DNA of 64,000 bases, from contig JASCOE010000014.1 in assembly GCA_029959285.1 (NCBI GenBank), positions 1 to 64,000 on the forward strand, given 5' to 3'. This stretch comes from Flavobacteriaceae bacterium PS02337. Its GTDB lineage: Bacteria > Bacteroidota > Bacteroidia > Flavobacteriales > Flavobacteriaceae. Below, one piece after another: positions 18,550 through 27,768 of this stretch. The notes under the pieces are model-generated. The model made no database searches. It was not told the DNA's origin and saw only the letters and a program-made list of their open reading frames with translations. The stretch's first letter is position 1. Every line of letters starts with the position of its first letter. A program made the position numbers and the translations under genes.

Positions 18550-19811
18550 GTAGCCCACTTTTACAACGTCATACCAAATCATTGTTGATTTGGCTTCCAC
18601 TTATCCTAGTTATCAGTTCGGCTATCTTTTATTTTGTGTTGAAAGGACATGCTCACCACGCTGAGGAGAAGTATCTTTTGCTAAAACAACAAAATGTATG
18701 GAACAGCTTTATGGCTACATCGGGAAATCTAGAACGACACATAACCGGTGAATATAGTATTGAAGAGAAAAATACATCAAGTGAGGTGGTATTAAATATC
18801 CCTAGAGATACCGCCCTATTCTATGAAATGGAAGGAAAGAAACTTCCTTTTAAGGTATTAACAAAAGAATATCAATGGAAGAATGCTTCTTATCTTGTCT
18901 CGACCTATATTTCTTCAACGGAGACAGCTCATCTTATTGCCAAGGTATTTTTTTCGGAAGCGATTATCCTTTTGGTTTTATTGATTACGATTGTCCTGGT
19001 AAGCCGAAAAAGCTCTGTTAGGCTTTGGCAACCTTTCTTTTCAAGTATAGATGCTGCTGAAAAGTTTGATCTTAACAGGAACAATGAGTTGCGACTTCCT
19101 GCGTTAACTGGAACTACTGAATTTGACAGGCTTAATGAATCACTCAATAAACTGGTTGAAAATGTAAATAGAGCCTATCATAATCAAAAGCAGTTTGTTG
19201 AAAATGCTTCGCACGAAAGCCAGACACCACTTGCTATTATCCGGGCCAAGCTTGAATTACTTATTAATTATCCAAATATTGATGAGAAGGAAGCGCTATT
19301 GCTAGGTGATATAACAAATGCAACAAATCGCTTGAGTGAGATGAACAAGACTTTGTTATTACTTGCCAAAATTGAGAATAATCAATTTCCTGAGACTGAA
19401 CGTATAAATGTAAATGAGGTTGTTCAGGAAATATCAGGAAACTGTGAAGCATACATAGATGATTGTCCTCGTATGACAAGTACAGTTGTTGACCATATTA
19501 CGGTTACCGCTAATCGAACATTGATTGAAATCCTTGTTTCAAATATTATCAATAATGCTATCGTACATAATAATGAAAAAAAAGAAATAAGAATTAGTAT
19601 AGAAGACAGTAAGGTAAAAATAGAAAATACAGGGAATCCTTTGCTCATAGATCCAGAAGCCTTATTTGAACGCTTCCGGAAGAACACTTATCAAAAGAAT
19701 ACTACAGGTTTAGGATTGGCGCTGGTAAAGCAAATCTGTCAATTATATGGTTACACTGTAAAATACAATTATATAAATGGTTGGCATAATGTAGAAATTT
19801 GCTTTAGCTGA
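18546..19811 (+). CDS. Sensor histidine kinase
   Basis: 421-residue membrane kinase. Two spans (LLIWLPLILVISSAIFYFVL near 13-32, AIILLVLLITIVLVS near 140-155) enclose a roughly 105-residue periplasmic sensor domain with no family I recognise. The HisKA motif ENASHESQTPLAIIRAKLEL places His near 222; the usual Leu after His-Glu is Ser here. The ATPase domain shows NNAIVHN (N box), IENTGNP (G1) and TTGLGLALVKQI (G2). It is coupled to the regulator gene and ends just before the regulated efflux promoter. The stimulus is unknown. Confidence 0.9.
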   Translation: MSSPLLQRHTKSLLIWLPLILVISSAIFYFVLKGHAHHAEEKYLLLKQQNVWNSFMATSGNLERHITGEYSIEEKNTSSEVVLNIPRDTALFYEMEGKKLPFKVLTKEYQWKNASYLVSTYISSTETAHLIAKVFFSEAIILLVLLITIVLVSRKSSVRLWQPFFSSIDAAEKFDLNRNNELRLPALTGTTEFDRLNESLNKLVENVNRAYHNQKQFVENASHESQTPLAIIRAKLELLINYPNIDEKEALLLGDITNATNRLSEMNKTLLLLAKIENNQFPETERINVNEVVQEISGNCEAYIDDCPRMTSTVVDHITVTANRTLIEILVSNIINNAIVHNNEKKEIRISIEDSKVKIENTGNPLLIDPEALFERFRKNTYQKNTTGLGLALVKQICQLYGYTVKYNYINGWHNVEICFS

Positions 19812-19816
19812 TTGTT

Positions 19817-19852
19817 TCTCCAAAATCTCTCCAAAATCACATTATAGCTTTG
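19817..19852 (+). promoter_or_regulatory. Efflux-operon promoter with 11-bp-spaced repeats
   Basis: TCTCCAAAAT occurs twice exactly, at 19817-19826 and 19828-19837. After 7 bp comes TAGCTTTG (19845-19852), a -7 box. Repeat phase and distance to the -7 box equal those at 17824-17859, the expected layout for an OmpR-type activator replacing the -33 contact. Confidence 0.7.
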
Positions 19853-19888
19853 CTACATAATCAAAATTATCAATAGCTGATAAATATT

Positions 19889-21271
19889 ATGTTGCAAAGT
19901 ATTTTTAAAAAGAAATGTCTGCCCATTTTTATAATGGCGATTTCTGTAACCCAGGCTTCGGCGCAGCAAGATACGTTACTAAGTCTGAACGATGTTATCG
20001 TTTTGGGCAATCAGAATTATCATCTTCTCCGAGCCAGAACGTTTGACGCAATAGCGGCAGAAAAGCATGTAGATGTGGTAAAATATAGCAGGTTGCCGAC
20101 TCTTGATGCTAGTTATCAGGCAGGGATTTCTACGGCTAATAACCTGATAGGTGTTTTTAATCCAAACGGGATATTGCCCATCTCAGGTCCTCCGTCTACC
20201 GAGAATAAATTTGAACCGGGCACAGGAAGTGCAGCAGGAATATTGTTGAATTGGCAGGCGGTTACTTTTGGTGAAAGAGATGCCCGTATAAATACCGCTG
20301 TCGCTGAGGCTACTGTTCAGAAATCTTTATTACAAAAAGAACAGTTTCAGCACGCTATCAATATCATCAGTAGTTATCTGGATATCCTGTTGGCGAATGC
20401 TAATCTGCATATACATCAACAGAATATTAAGCGTGTGGAAGCAAATCTAAAGCAAAGTCGTGTATTGACTAGCAGCGGGATAAAAGCTGGTGTCGATACT
20501 GAATTGTTTCAGTCTGAATTATCAAAAGCGAAAGTGGAATACATCAATTCGCATAAACAGTTGGAGATTTTGCAATGGAATCTGGCTCGTTTAATTGTAA
20601 TCGAGAATCTACCTGTTCCTCGGGATTCTGCTTTTTTGTCGACATTACCTTCAAGTAGAATATTGACGGATAGTAATCTTGATTTACATCCAATTATCAA
20701 ATATTCGCAAAGCCAATTTGAATTAAGCCAGTCAAAGGAACAGCAGATTAAAAAATCATATCTACCTAAAATAAATGTATGGGGAGCAGGTTTTGCTAGG
20801 GGTTCTGGTTTTCTGGCTGATGGCAGTTTACATGCTTGGGAGGGGTTGAACCTTACTCGATATAATTACAGTGTAGGGTTACAACTTACTTTTCCGATTA
20901 TGAAGTATGGTGAAGCTAAACGGCTATTAGCACATCAATCCTCTTTATCAAAGGGTGCTGAAGAACTTTTGCAGAATGAACGTTCTCAACTCTTCTCTCA
21001 GCAACAGATTGCCAATACTACACTTGATCATAGTCTTCAGGTGGTGTCTGAAACCAAGGAGCAGTTAAGGTCTGCACAAGCAGCTTTCCAAGCTATGCAG
21101 ATTAGGTATAATACTGGTTTGGTTAATTTTTCGGACCTGATACAGGCTCAGTATACCTTATTGAAATCTGAACTTGATGTTAAGCAAGCTTATTGGGATA
21201 CTTGGAAGGCTCAGTTGCTGGAAGCTGCTGTAAAAGGTGATGTGAATATTTTTTTAAATGAAATGAAATAA
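19889..21271 (+). CDS. TolC-family outer-membrane channel of the RND pump
   Basis: 460-residue outer-membrane factor with a signal peptide (LPIFIMAISVTQASAQQ) and two repeats of paired long helices, including LLQKEQFQHAINIISSYLDI and IRYNTGLVNFSDLIQAQYTL, the classic TolC family carboxy motif. It is the first gene of an OMF-RND-MFP operon under the two-component promoter. The RND gene starts 5 bp after its stop. The channel should span periplasm and outer membrane for the pump encoded next. Confidence 0.9.
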   Translation: MLQSIFKKKCLPIFIMAISVTQASAQQDTLLSLNDVIVLGNQNYHLLRARTFDAIAAEKHVDVVKYSRLPTLDASYQAGISTANNLIGVFNPNGILPISGPPSTENKFEPGTGSAAGILLNWQAVTFGERDARINTAVAEATVQKSLLQKEQFQHAINIISSYLDILLANANLHIHQQNIKRVEANLKQSRVLTSSGIKAGVDTELFQSELSKAKVEYINSHKQLEILQWNLARLIVIENLPVPRDSAFLSTLPSSRILTDSNLDLHPIIKYSQSQFELSQSKEQQIKKSYLPKINVWGAGFARGSGFLADGSLHAWEGLNLTRYNYSVGLQLTFPIMKYGEAKRLLAHQSSLSKGAEELLQNERSQLFSQQQIANTTLDHSLQVVSETKEQLRSAQAAFQAMQIRYNTGLVNFSDLIQAQYTLLKSELDVKQAYWDTWKAQLLEAAVKGDVNIFLNEMK

Positions 21272-21276
21272 GGGAT

Positions 21277-24200
21277 ATGATAAAATTAATTCAACTGGCA
21301 CTTCGCAAGCCTATTGCGATTATGGTGTTGGTCGTTGGGATCGTGATTTTTTCTATACTTTCCATCAAGAAGACACCAGTTGACATCTTTCCAGCGGTAA
21401 ATGCGCCTACTATTTATGTTGCTCAAACTTATGGCGGATTATCACCTCAGCAAATGGAAGGGTATGTTACTTCTTACTATGAGTATCACTTTCTGTACGT
21501 CACGGGAATTAAAGCTGTCGAGAGTAAATCTATTCAGGGATTGAGTTTAATTAAGCTTCAGTTTTATGATGGTACGAATATGGCCAATGCGATGGCGGAG
21601 GTTATTTCTTATGTGAATAGATCTCGGTCCTTTATGCCTCCTGGTACATTGCCTCCATTCGTCATGCGGTATGATGCTGGGTCTGTTCCTGTAGGTCAAC
21701 TGGTATTCAGGAGTGAGACAAAATCGCTCAATGAAATTCAGGATTTGGCTTTATTTAAGGTGCGACCTATGTTTGCGGCTTTACAAGGAGTATCGGCTCC
21801 GCCTCCATTTGGGGGAAATCAACGAACAATCGTTATCAAAGCGGATCCGGAAAGAGTAAGAAGTTATAACTTGACACCGGACGAAATAGCCGTTGCAATT
21901 GCGAAAAATAATTCTATACTGCCAGCTGGAACAATGCGTACGGCAGATAAAGCTGTAATTACGGCAACCAATAGTGTAGTTGATAATTTTAAAGAGCTTG
22001 AAAATGTTGCGGTCAAAAATGTTGATGGTACTTCCGTACTGGTAAGAGATGTGGCTTCTGTGGATAATGGCGCTGACGTAGGAACTGGTTATGCGTTGAT
22101 CAATGGTAAGCGTTCAGTATATATTCCAGTCACTAAGCGAGCGGATGCTTCTACGTGGGATGTGGTACAAGCTATCAAGAAAGCGCTACCTGATATGCAA
22201 TCGGCTATCCCTGATGATATAAAGGTATCTTATGAATTTGATCAGTCTGGATATGTTGTAAACTCTTTAAAAAGCTTGCTTGTTGAAGGTGCTCTTGGTG
22301 CTTTACTAACGGGACTGATGGTGTTGCTTTTTTTACGGGATCTGCGTAGTGCCATCATTGTGATTGTTACTATTCCTCTGGCGTTGTTAGTGTCGGTTAT
22401 GTGTCTTTACCTCACGGGACAGACTATTAATATCATGACTTTAGGGGGACTTGCTTTGGCGGTCGGTATATTGGTGGATGAATCGACGGTGACCATTGAA
22501 AATATACATCATCATCTTGAATTAGGGAAATCAAAATCGAGAGCAATATGGGATGCTTGTAAAGAAATCGCTACTCCCAAAATATTGATTTTATTGAGCA
22601 TTTTAGCTGTTTTCGTACCTTCTGTGCTGATGACTGGCGTACCGCGTTCGATGTTTCTTCCACTTTCATTGGCTGTGGGATTTGCGATGATTGCATCTTT
22701 CCTATTGTCACAAACGTTGGTTCCTGTGTTATCTAACTGGATGTTAAAAGATACTTATAAACAACATCCGGAGCCACGATTGGATAAACTTAAAGAAAGT
22801 CTATCCAAGACAATTCAGAGAACATTTCCAATGCGAAAATTGGCTGTTCCCATTGTTCTTGTGCTTCTACTGCTGGCAGCTTTCGTTGGGTATAGGCAGG
22901 CGGGGTCGGAAATCTTCCCTAAGGTGGATGCAGGACAGCTTCAGTTGAGGTTGCGAATGCCTACGGGTACACGGATAGAACGTACGGAGGAAGCAACTAA
23001 AAAGACTTTGCAATTATTAGCTGATGAGGCAGGAAAAGATAATGTAGCTATTACTTCGTCATTTGTGGGTTTACAACCACCTACATTTGCGATTAACCCT
23101 ATCTTTTTATACACGAGTGGTCCTCATGAAGCTGTTATAAAAGTGAATTTGAAAAAGGGTTCTGGTGTGGAAATCGAAGATTTGAAAGAACGATTACGTG
23201 GGTCGGTTACAAAAAGTCTACCTGGTGCTCAATTGTCGTTTGAACCTGCTGACTTGGTGGATCAGGTCATGAGTATGGGCGCCAGTAACCCTGTTGAGAT
23301 TGTGGTTCAGGGAAAAAATCTGACACAGAGTAGAGAATTGGCTGATCGGTTAAAAAAATCTCTTGGCTCTATTTCTTATCTGCGTGATTTGCAGTTGGCG
23401 CAGCCATTGGATTACCCGACTATGCATATCAATTATGATCGTATTCGACTAGGTCAAATGGGTCTGACCGTTGATGAGGCGGGAAGGTCTGTCGCAGAAG
23501 GTACTTCTTCGAGCCGTTATACGCAGCCGGTGTATTGGTTGGATAAAGCTTCTGGAAATGCTTATCAGGTGCAGGTAGAATACCCGCAGTTTGTAATGAA
23601 TAATCCGGAACAGGTGAATCAGATACCGGTGGGAAAATCTGGAGATAACACAGTTTATCTAAGAGATGTAGCTGATTGGAAAACAGGGAATACTATAGGT
23701 GAATATGATCGGATTAATCAACAGCGGTTTATCACGCTTACGGCTAATATTCACAAAAAAGACCTTGGTAGTGCAGTGAAGGATATCAATGAGGCAATAC
23801 AGAGATTGGGTGAGCAGCCTCAGGGTGTTAAGGTGTATTTGCGAGGACAATCGGAAATGCTGAATCAAACAACTGGTGAACTGTCTAACGGACTTTTACT
23901 GGCGATTGTCGTAATTGGTCTGATGTTGACTGCTTATTTTCAATCTCTACAATTAAGTCTTTCAGTGTTATCTGTGCTTCCTGGTGTGTTGGCAGGTTCT
24001 ATGCTGCTGCTGTGGCTTACTGGTAATACTATAAACATTCAGTCATTTATGGGTTGTATAATGGCTGTCGGAGTCGCGGTATCTAATTCTATTTTGATTG
24101 TAGCAAGTGCTGAAAGTATCCGAAAGAATCAAGAAGATAATAACTTGATTGGTGTGCAGGCGGCACTTAGCCGTTTCCGCCCTATTATTATGACAAGTAC

Positions 24201-24423
24201 AGCAATGATTGCCGGAATGATACCGATGTCTCTTGGTTTGGGTGAAAGCGGACAGCAAACTGCACCTTTGGGCATTGCCGTGATAGGGGGATTGTTATTT
24301 AGTACAGTAATTAGTCTTTGGCTGGTTCCATTAGTTTATGAAATGTTAAGAAAAAAGAAGCAAATATCCGTATCTCTTGATCCAAACGATACAAATTCTC
24401 TATATTATGACAAGAATATTTAA
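21277..24423 (+). CDS. RND-family efflux pump, inner-membrane permease
   Basis: 1048 residues, full length for an RND permease, with twelve expected spans: one at 13-30, a cluster at 330-500, one near 525 and a cluster at 860-1030. The proton-relay region reads GGLALAVGILVDESTVTIEN, where HAE1 pumps usually have Asp-Asp. The periplasmic loops look like broad-specificity HAE1-type pumps more than CzcA/CusA metal pumps, and no methionine metal relay is evident. The substrate cannot be predicted. Both partner genes are adjacent, so this is a complete tripartite pump. Confidence 0.9.
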   Translation: MIKLIQLALRKPIAIMVLVVGIVIFSILSIKKTPVDIFPAVNAPTIYVAQTYGGLSPQQMEGYVTSYYEYHFLYVTGIKAVESKSIQGLSLIKLQFYDGTNMANAMAEVISYVNRSRSFMPPGTLPPFVMRYDAGSVPVGQLVFRSETKSLNEIQDLALFKVRPMFAALQGVSAPPPFGGNQRTIVIKADPERVRSYNLTPDEIAVAIAKNNSILPAGTMRTADKAVITATNSVVDNFKELENVAVKNVDGTSVLVRDVASVDNGADVGTGYALINGKRSVYIPVTKRADASTWDVVQAIKKALPDMQSAIPDDIKVSYEFDQSGYVVNSLKSLLVEGALGALLTGLMVLLFLRDLRSAIIVIVTIPLALLVSVMCLYLTGQTINIMTLGGLALAVGILVDESTVTIENIHHHLELGKSKSRAIWDACKEIATPKILILLSILAVFVPSVLMTGVPRSMFLPLSLAVGFAMIASFLLSQTLVPVLSNWMLKDTYKQHPEPRLDKLKESLSKTIQRTFPMRKLAVPIVLVLLLLAAFVGYRQAGSEIFPKVDAGQLQLRLRMPTGTRIERTEEATKKTLQLLADEAGKDNVAITSSFVGLQPPTFAINPIFLYTSGPHEAVIKVNLKKGSGVEIEDLKERLRGSVTKSLPGAQLSFEPADLVDQVMSMGASNPVEIVVQGKNLTQSRELADRLKKSLGSISYLRDLQLAQPLDYPTMHINYDRIRLGQMGLTVDEAGRSVAEGTSSSRYTQPVYWLDKASGNAYQVQVEYPQFVMNNPEQVNQIPVGKSGDNTVYLRDVADWKTGNTIGEYDRINQQRFITLTANIHKKDLGSAVKDINEAIQRLGEQPQGVKVYLRGQSEMLNQTTGELSNGLLLAIVVIGLMLTAYFQSLQLSLSVLSVLPGVLAGSMLLLWLTGNTINIQSFMGCIMAVGVAVSNSILIVASAESIRKNQEDNNLIGVQAALSRFRPIIMTSTAMIAGMIPMSLGLGESGQQTAPLGIAVIGGLLFSTVISLWLVPLVYEMLRKKKQISVSLDPNDTNSLYYDKNI

Positions 24424-25525
24424 ACATAAATTACCGATAATTAATGCAGTTGCGAGTGTATCACTTCTGCTATTCGTTGCTGCCTGCACTCAAAATGGTC
24501 AGGAAAAAAATAGTGATGTTAATGAAAATAAAATTGACTCGGTCAATGTATTTACAATTGAAACCGATACGGTTAAAAAAATACTTGCTCTTCCTGCGGA
24601 GCTGCTTCCACTAGAAGATGCCCAAATAAGGGCAAAGGTGCCGGGCTATGTACGTAAAATGCTGGTGGATATTGGTTCTAAGGTTAGCAAAGGACAGGTT
24701 TTGGCTTTGATTGAGGCGCCGGAATTAAATACACGTATCCAAGAGCTGAACGATAAAGCTAATGCTTCACGGGCACGTTACTTATCCAGTAAAGATTATT
24801 TTGAACGGATTTATTCTGCTTCTCGAACTGACGGTGTGATTGCTACTGGCGAATTGCAGCGTGTGAAAAATCAAATGATGGCCGATAGCCTTGAGTATAA
24901 GGCTAATCAGTCATCTGTTGCATCGGCTAAACAAATTGGCAACTATCTTGCTATTGTTGCTCCGTATAGTGGAGTTATTACAAAAAGAAATATTGTAACA
25001 GGTTCTTTTGTGGGGTCTCCCAATGATAAGCCGTTATTTGAAATATCAGATAATAGTGTTCTGCGTTTGCAGGTTTCAGTTCCAGAAATATACACGGATG
25101 CTGTTTTATCTAATGGTGTTGCTGAAGTGTCTACAAGGTCATTGCCTGATAAGAAATTTGAGGCAAAACTGGTACGGAAAGCAGGACGAATAGATCATGA
25201 TAGTCGAAGCGAGATTTGGGAATTTGAAATTGGTAATACGGATAATAAATTAAAGCCAGGCAGTTATGCGGATGCAAAATTATCATTTTTAAGACAACAG
25301 GAAGGAATTGTAGTTCCGGCATCAGCGGTGGTTACTACCTTGGAGAAAAAGTTTGTAATTAAAGTGTCAAATGGAGTAACGCATTGGATCGATGTTCGCC
25401 CTGGATTTAATATGGGAGATAGAACTGAAATTTTTGGTGATGTCCAAAAAGGAGATACTTTGGTGTTAAAAGGATCGGAAGAACTGAAAACAGATACACG
25501 GATAATCCCGTTAATTAAAAAATAG
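24407..25525 (+). CDS. Membrane-fusion (periplasmic adaptor) lipoprotein of the RND pump
   Basis: Adaptor protein of about 372 residues. The signal ends in a lipobox LLLFVAAC, so it is anchored as a lipoprotein. A split lipoyl domain (VPGYVRKMLVDIGSKVSKGQ, and APYSGVITKRNIVTGSFVG) brackets a helical hairpin (RIQELNDKANASRARY), with beta-barrel and MP domains after. The ATG at 24407 puts the Cys in the usual place and overlaps the RND gene by 17 bp. An ATG at 24377 would add ten residues. It bridges pump and channel. Confidence 0.88.
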   Translation: MTRIFKHKLPIINAVASVSLLLFVAACTQNGQEKNSDVNENKIDSVNVFTIETDTVKKILALPAELLPLEDAQIRAKVPGYVRKMLVDIGSKVSKGQVLALIEAPELNTRIQELNDKANASRARYLSSKDYFERIYSASRTDGVIATGELQRVKNQMMADSLEYKANQSSVASAKQIGNYLAIVAPYSGVITKRNIVTGSFVGSPNDKPLFEISDNSVLRLQVSVPEIYTDAVLSNGVAEVSTRSLPDKKFEAKLVRKAGRIDHDSRSEIWEFEIGNTDNKLKPGSYADAKLSFLRQQEGIVVPASAVVTTLEKKFVIKVSNGVTHWIDVRPGFNMGDRTEIFGDVQKGDTLVLKGSEELKTDTRIIPLIKK

Positions 25526-25553
25526 TAGTATAAATTTTAAATAAATTAAAGTT

Positions 25554-26522
25554 ATGAAAAAGACAATTAGTATTATTAAGTTGGTCGCATTTTCAACAAT
25601 TATTACGCTTGCTTGTAGCAATTCTATTTATGCACAGAAGAAGGGGCAAGTTAAAATGATGCATAACGCCTCAGTAAAAAAATTAGATATAGCAAAAATA
25701 GAGGCTATTTTGGAAATGAAAGGCGTCGAAAACAATGGAGAGTTTAAAATAACGGTGCCTCAGAATGATTTGGATATAGAGGTTGACGGATTTAAAATCA
25801 TACCGCCAATGGGTTTGGGTACGTGGATAGCATTTACGCCAAGTACCGATGGTGCAATGATCATGGGTGATATCGTAATTACAGAAACTGATCTGAAACA
25901 AGTACAGTTCGAGGTTATAAAGCAGGGACTTACCATTACGGCGATACATAACCATTTCGTTAGAAATCATCCGAACGTCATGTATATGCATATCGGAGGA
26001 AGTGGTCCCGCTGAACAGATGGCAATGAAGGCAAAAGCAGTATTGAATAAAGTTAAAGAAATGCGAGGTGCAGATCCATTGAAAGGTACTTTTGCAGGGA
26101 GAAAGGTTGAAAACACGATTGACACAAAAAAATTGGACGCTATCTTGGGTATCACAGGAGAGATGAATAATGGCGTTTACAAATATACCATTGGTCGCCC
26201 AGATGCGCCCATTACAGAGCATGGAATACCAATCTCAACTTTCTTTGGTTATAATACCTGGATTGCCATTCAAGGAACAGAGGAAAAGGCTGCAATCGCA
26301 GGAGATTTTGCTATGCTAGAGGATGAAGTAGCTCCAGTGATTAAGGCGCTTATTGAAAATGGAATTGAAGTGGTTGCTGTTCATAATCACATGGTGCAGG
26401 AAAAGCCACACGTATTTTTCTTACACTATTGGGCAATTGGAAATGCGGAGGAACTTATAAAGTCTTTAAAAATTGCGCTGAGCAAAACAGGTAAAGTTGG
26501 TGGAATGAAAATGAAACATTGA
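25554..26522 (+). CDS. Exported DUF1259 (LppY/LpqO-type) protein
   Basis: 322-residue exported protein (signal ends SNSIYAQ) containing two DUF1259 repeats. Matching segments are KIEAILEMKGVENNGEFKIT with LTITAIHNHFVRNHPNVMY, and KLDAILGITGEMNNGVYKYT with IEVVAVHNHMVQEKPHVFF. The repeated AxHNHxV motif with a later His could bind a metal. The family is known from secreted LppY/LpqO proteins, but its activity is not established. It lies 28 bp after the adaptor gene and is followed by a terminator, so it is co-transcribed with the pump. Confidence 0.85.
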   Translation: MKKTISIIKLVAFSTIITLACSNSIYAQKKGQVKMMHNASVKKLDIAKIEAILEMKGVENNGEFKITVPQNDLDIEVDGFKIIPPMGLGTWIAFTPSTDGAMIMGDIVITETDLKQVQFEVIKQGLTITAIHNHFVRNHPNVMYMHIGGSGPAEQMAMKAKAVLNKVKEMRGADPLKGTFAGRKVENTIDTKKLDAILGITGEMNNGVYKYTIGRPDAPITEHGIPISTFFGYNTWIAIQGTEEKAAIAGDFAMLEDEVAPVIKALIENGIEVVAVHNHMVQEKPHVFFLHYWAIGNAEELIKSLKIALSKTGKVGGMKMKH

Positions 26523-26887
26523 TAGAACAATAGGCTATATATCCGAAATAACTATTACAAATAATTGAGCCTTTCGAAACACCACTTTCGCAAGGCTTTA
26601 TCTTATTCGAGTTATTTTTTTTTAATAATTCCTTATAGCTCTTTCCTTCGAAACAATGTTTGAAGAGAAGCATGTGATTAGAAATAGTTCTTAATAACTG
26701 AATAGGCGACGTTTTTTACATTCAATCTTATCATAATGAATAAAATGTTAATACAGTTATATTTTAGTTGAAATTCAGTTATTTGATTGTCAGAAAATTA
26801 AATAAGATGAGAAATGAAGCACACGATTGTTAAAACAAATCATTTATAAAGTATATAAGAAAAATATTAATATCTTAATATAGTTTA
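26523..26887. other. Intergenic region after the efflux operon
   Basis: No gene seen. It holds the operon terminator at 26569-26604 and an AT-rich stretch that should contain the promoter of the RteC-like gene at 26888. No clear -7 box was identified. Confidence 0.6.
26569..26604 (+). terminator. Terminator after the efflux/DUF1259 operon
   Basis: GCCTT-T-CGAAA (26569-26579) pairs with TTTCG-C-AAGGC (26586-26596) with one mismatch, followed by TTTATCTT. Confidence 0.65.
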
Positions 26888-27709
26888 ATGAATAAATTTT
26901 ACGAAGAAACACTAAACAAGCTAGAAGACGAAATTAGGGATCTTGAAATTGAAGCTAATTGTCCTATCCAACGTATTGAAGAGGTAATAAAACTTATCGT
27001 AAATGCTCTATCTAAAATTAAAGAGTTTGTATTAAAAAATGGATTTAAGAATATTAACGACGAAATTCATTTTTTCAAATATCAAAAACCAGCTATTGTT
27101 GCAAAACTTATCTTTCATAATGCTATCTACAAGATAGAAATGAAAAAACCTAATGACACAAAGGCATTAAAAAAATATTTGAATGAAGAATTAAAAAAAC
27201 TTAAAAAGTATTTTGAAAATAACCTTGAATTTTATAAATACTATAGAACCAATAATTCTTTTATTGACGATAAATTATTTGTTCGTGGTAAACACGATTT
27301 AAAACTAAGTTTGGATACAATCTATTTTGAAACCGATCATAGATTTTCTACATCTCACGATTACAAAGCAGCTAAAATTATAGCCAATGATCTGATACAA
27401 GTATATCTTGAAGACCAACTTCACAGACCGGTACATAAAAGTAAATCAATAGAGTTACCTAACTTAAATTGGCGAGGAAGTAAAACGGCATTAACTGAAT
27501 TGATATATGCCTTACATGCTCAAGGTGCATTTGATCATACTGATATTAAAATAATAGCTAAAACATTTGAAAGTATTTTCAATGTTGATTTGGGCGACTT
27601 CTACCATACATTTATGGAATTGAAAGCCCGAAAGATAAATAGAACAAAATTCCTTGACAACTTGCGTGATGCATTAATAAAACGGATGGACGAACAGGAA
27701 GAAGATTAG
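26888..27709 (+). CDS. RteC-domain regulator, copy 1
   Basis: 273-residue RteC-type protein. RteC of CTnDOT is the DNA-binding activator of the excision operon. Family features include FFKYQKPAIVAKLIFHNAIYKIE, the NNLEFYKYYRTNNSF motif and a carboxy helix-turn-helix-like part (ALTELIYALHAQGAF). It is closely related to copy 3 (40170-41012; shared NNLEFYKYYRTN, STSHDYK, VYLEDQ), less so to copy 2. It converges on the methylase-helicase gene across a shared terminator. Its target is unknown. Confidence 0.85.
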   Translation: MNKFYEETLNKLEDEIRDLEIEANCPIQRIEEVIKLIVNALSKIKEFVLKNGFKNINDEIHFFKYQKPAIVAKLIFHNAIYKIEMKKPNDTKALKKYLNEELKKLKKYFENNLEFYKYYRTNNSFIDDKLFVRGKHDLKLSLDTIYFETDHRFSTSHDYKAAKIIANDLIQVYLEDQLHRPVHKSKSIELPNLNWRGSKTALTELIYALHAQGAFDHTDIKIIAKTFESIFNVDLGDFYHTFMELKARKINRTKFLDNLRDALIKRMDEQEED

Positions 27710-27716
27710 AAATTAA

Positions 27717-27752
27717 AAAGAAAACGGAAACTTACAGATTCCCGTTTTCTTT
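27717..27752. terminator. Bidirectional terminator
   Basis: AAAGAAAACGG (27717-27727) pairs perfectly with CCGTTTTCTTT (27742-27752), giving A/T-rich flanks on both strands. It lies between the convergent RteC-like and methylase-helicase genes. Confidence 0.75.
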
Positions 27753-27768
27753 ATTAATCCATTTACAT

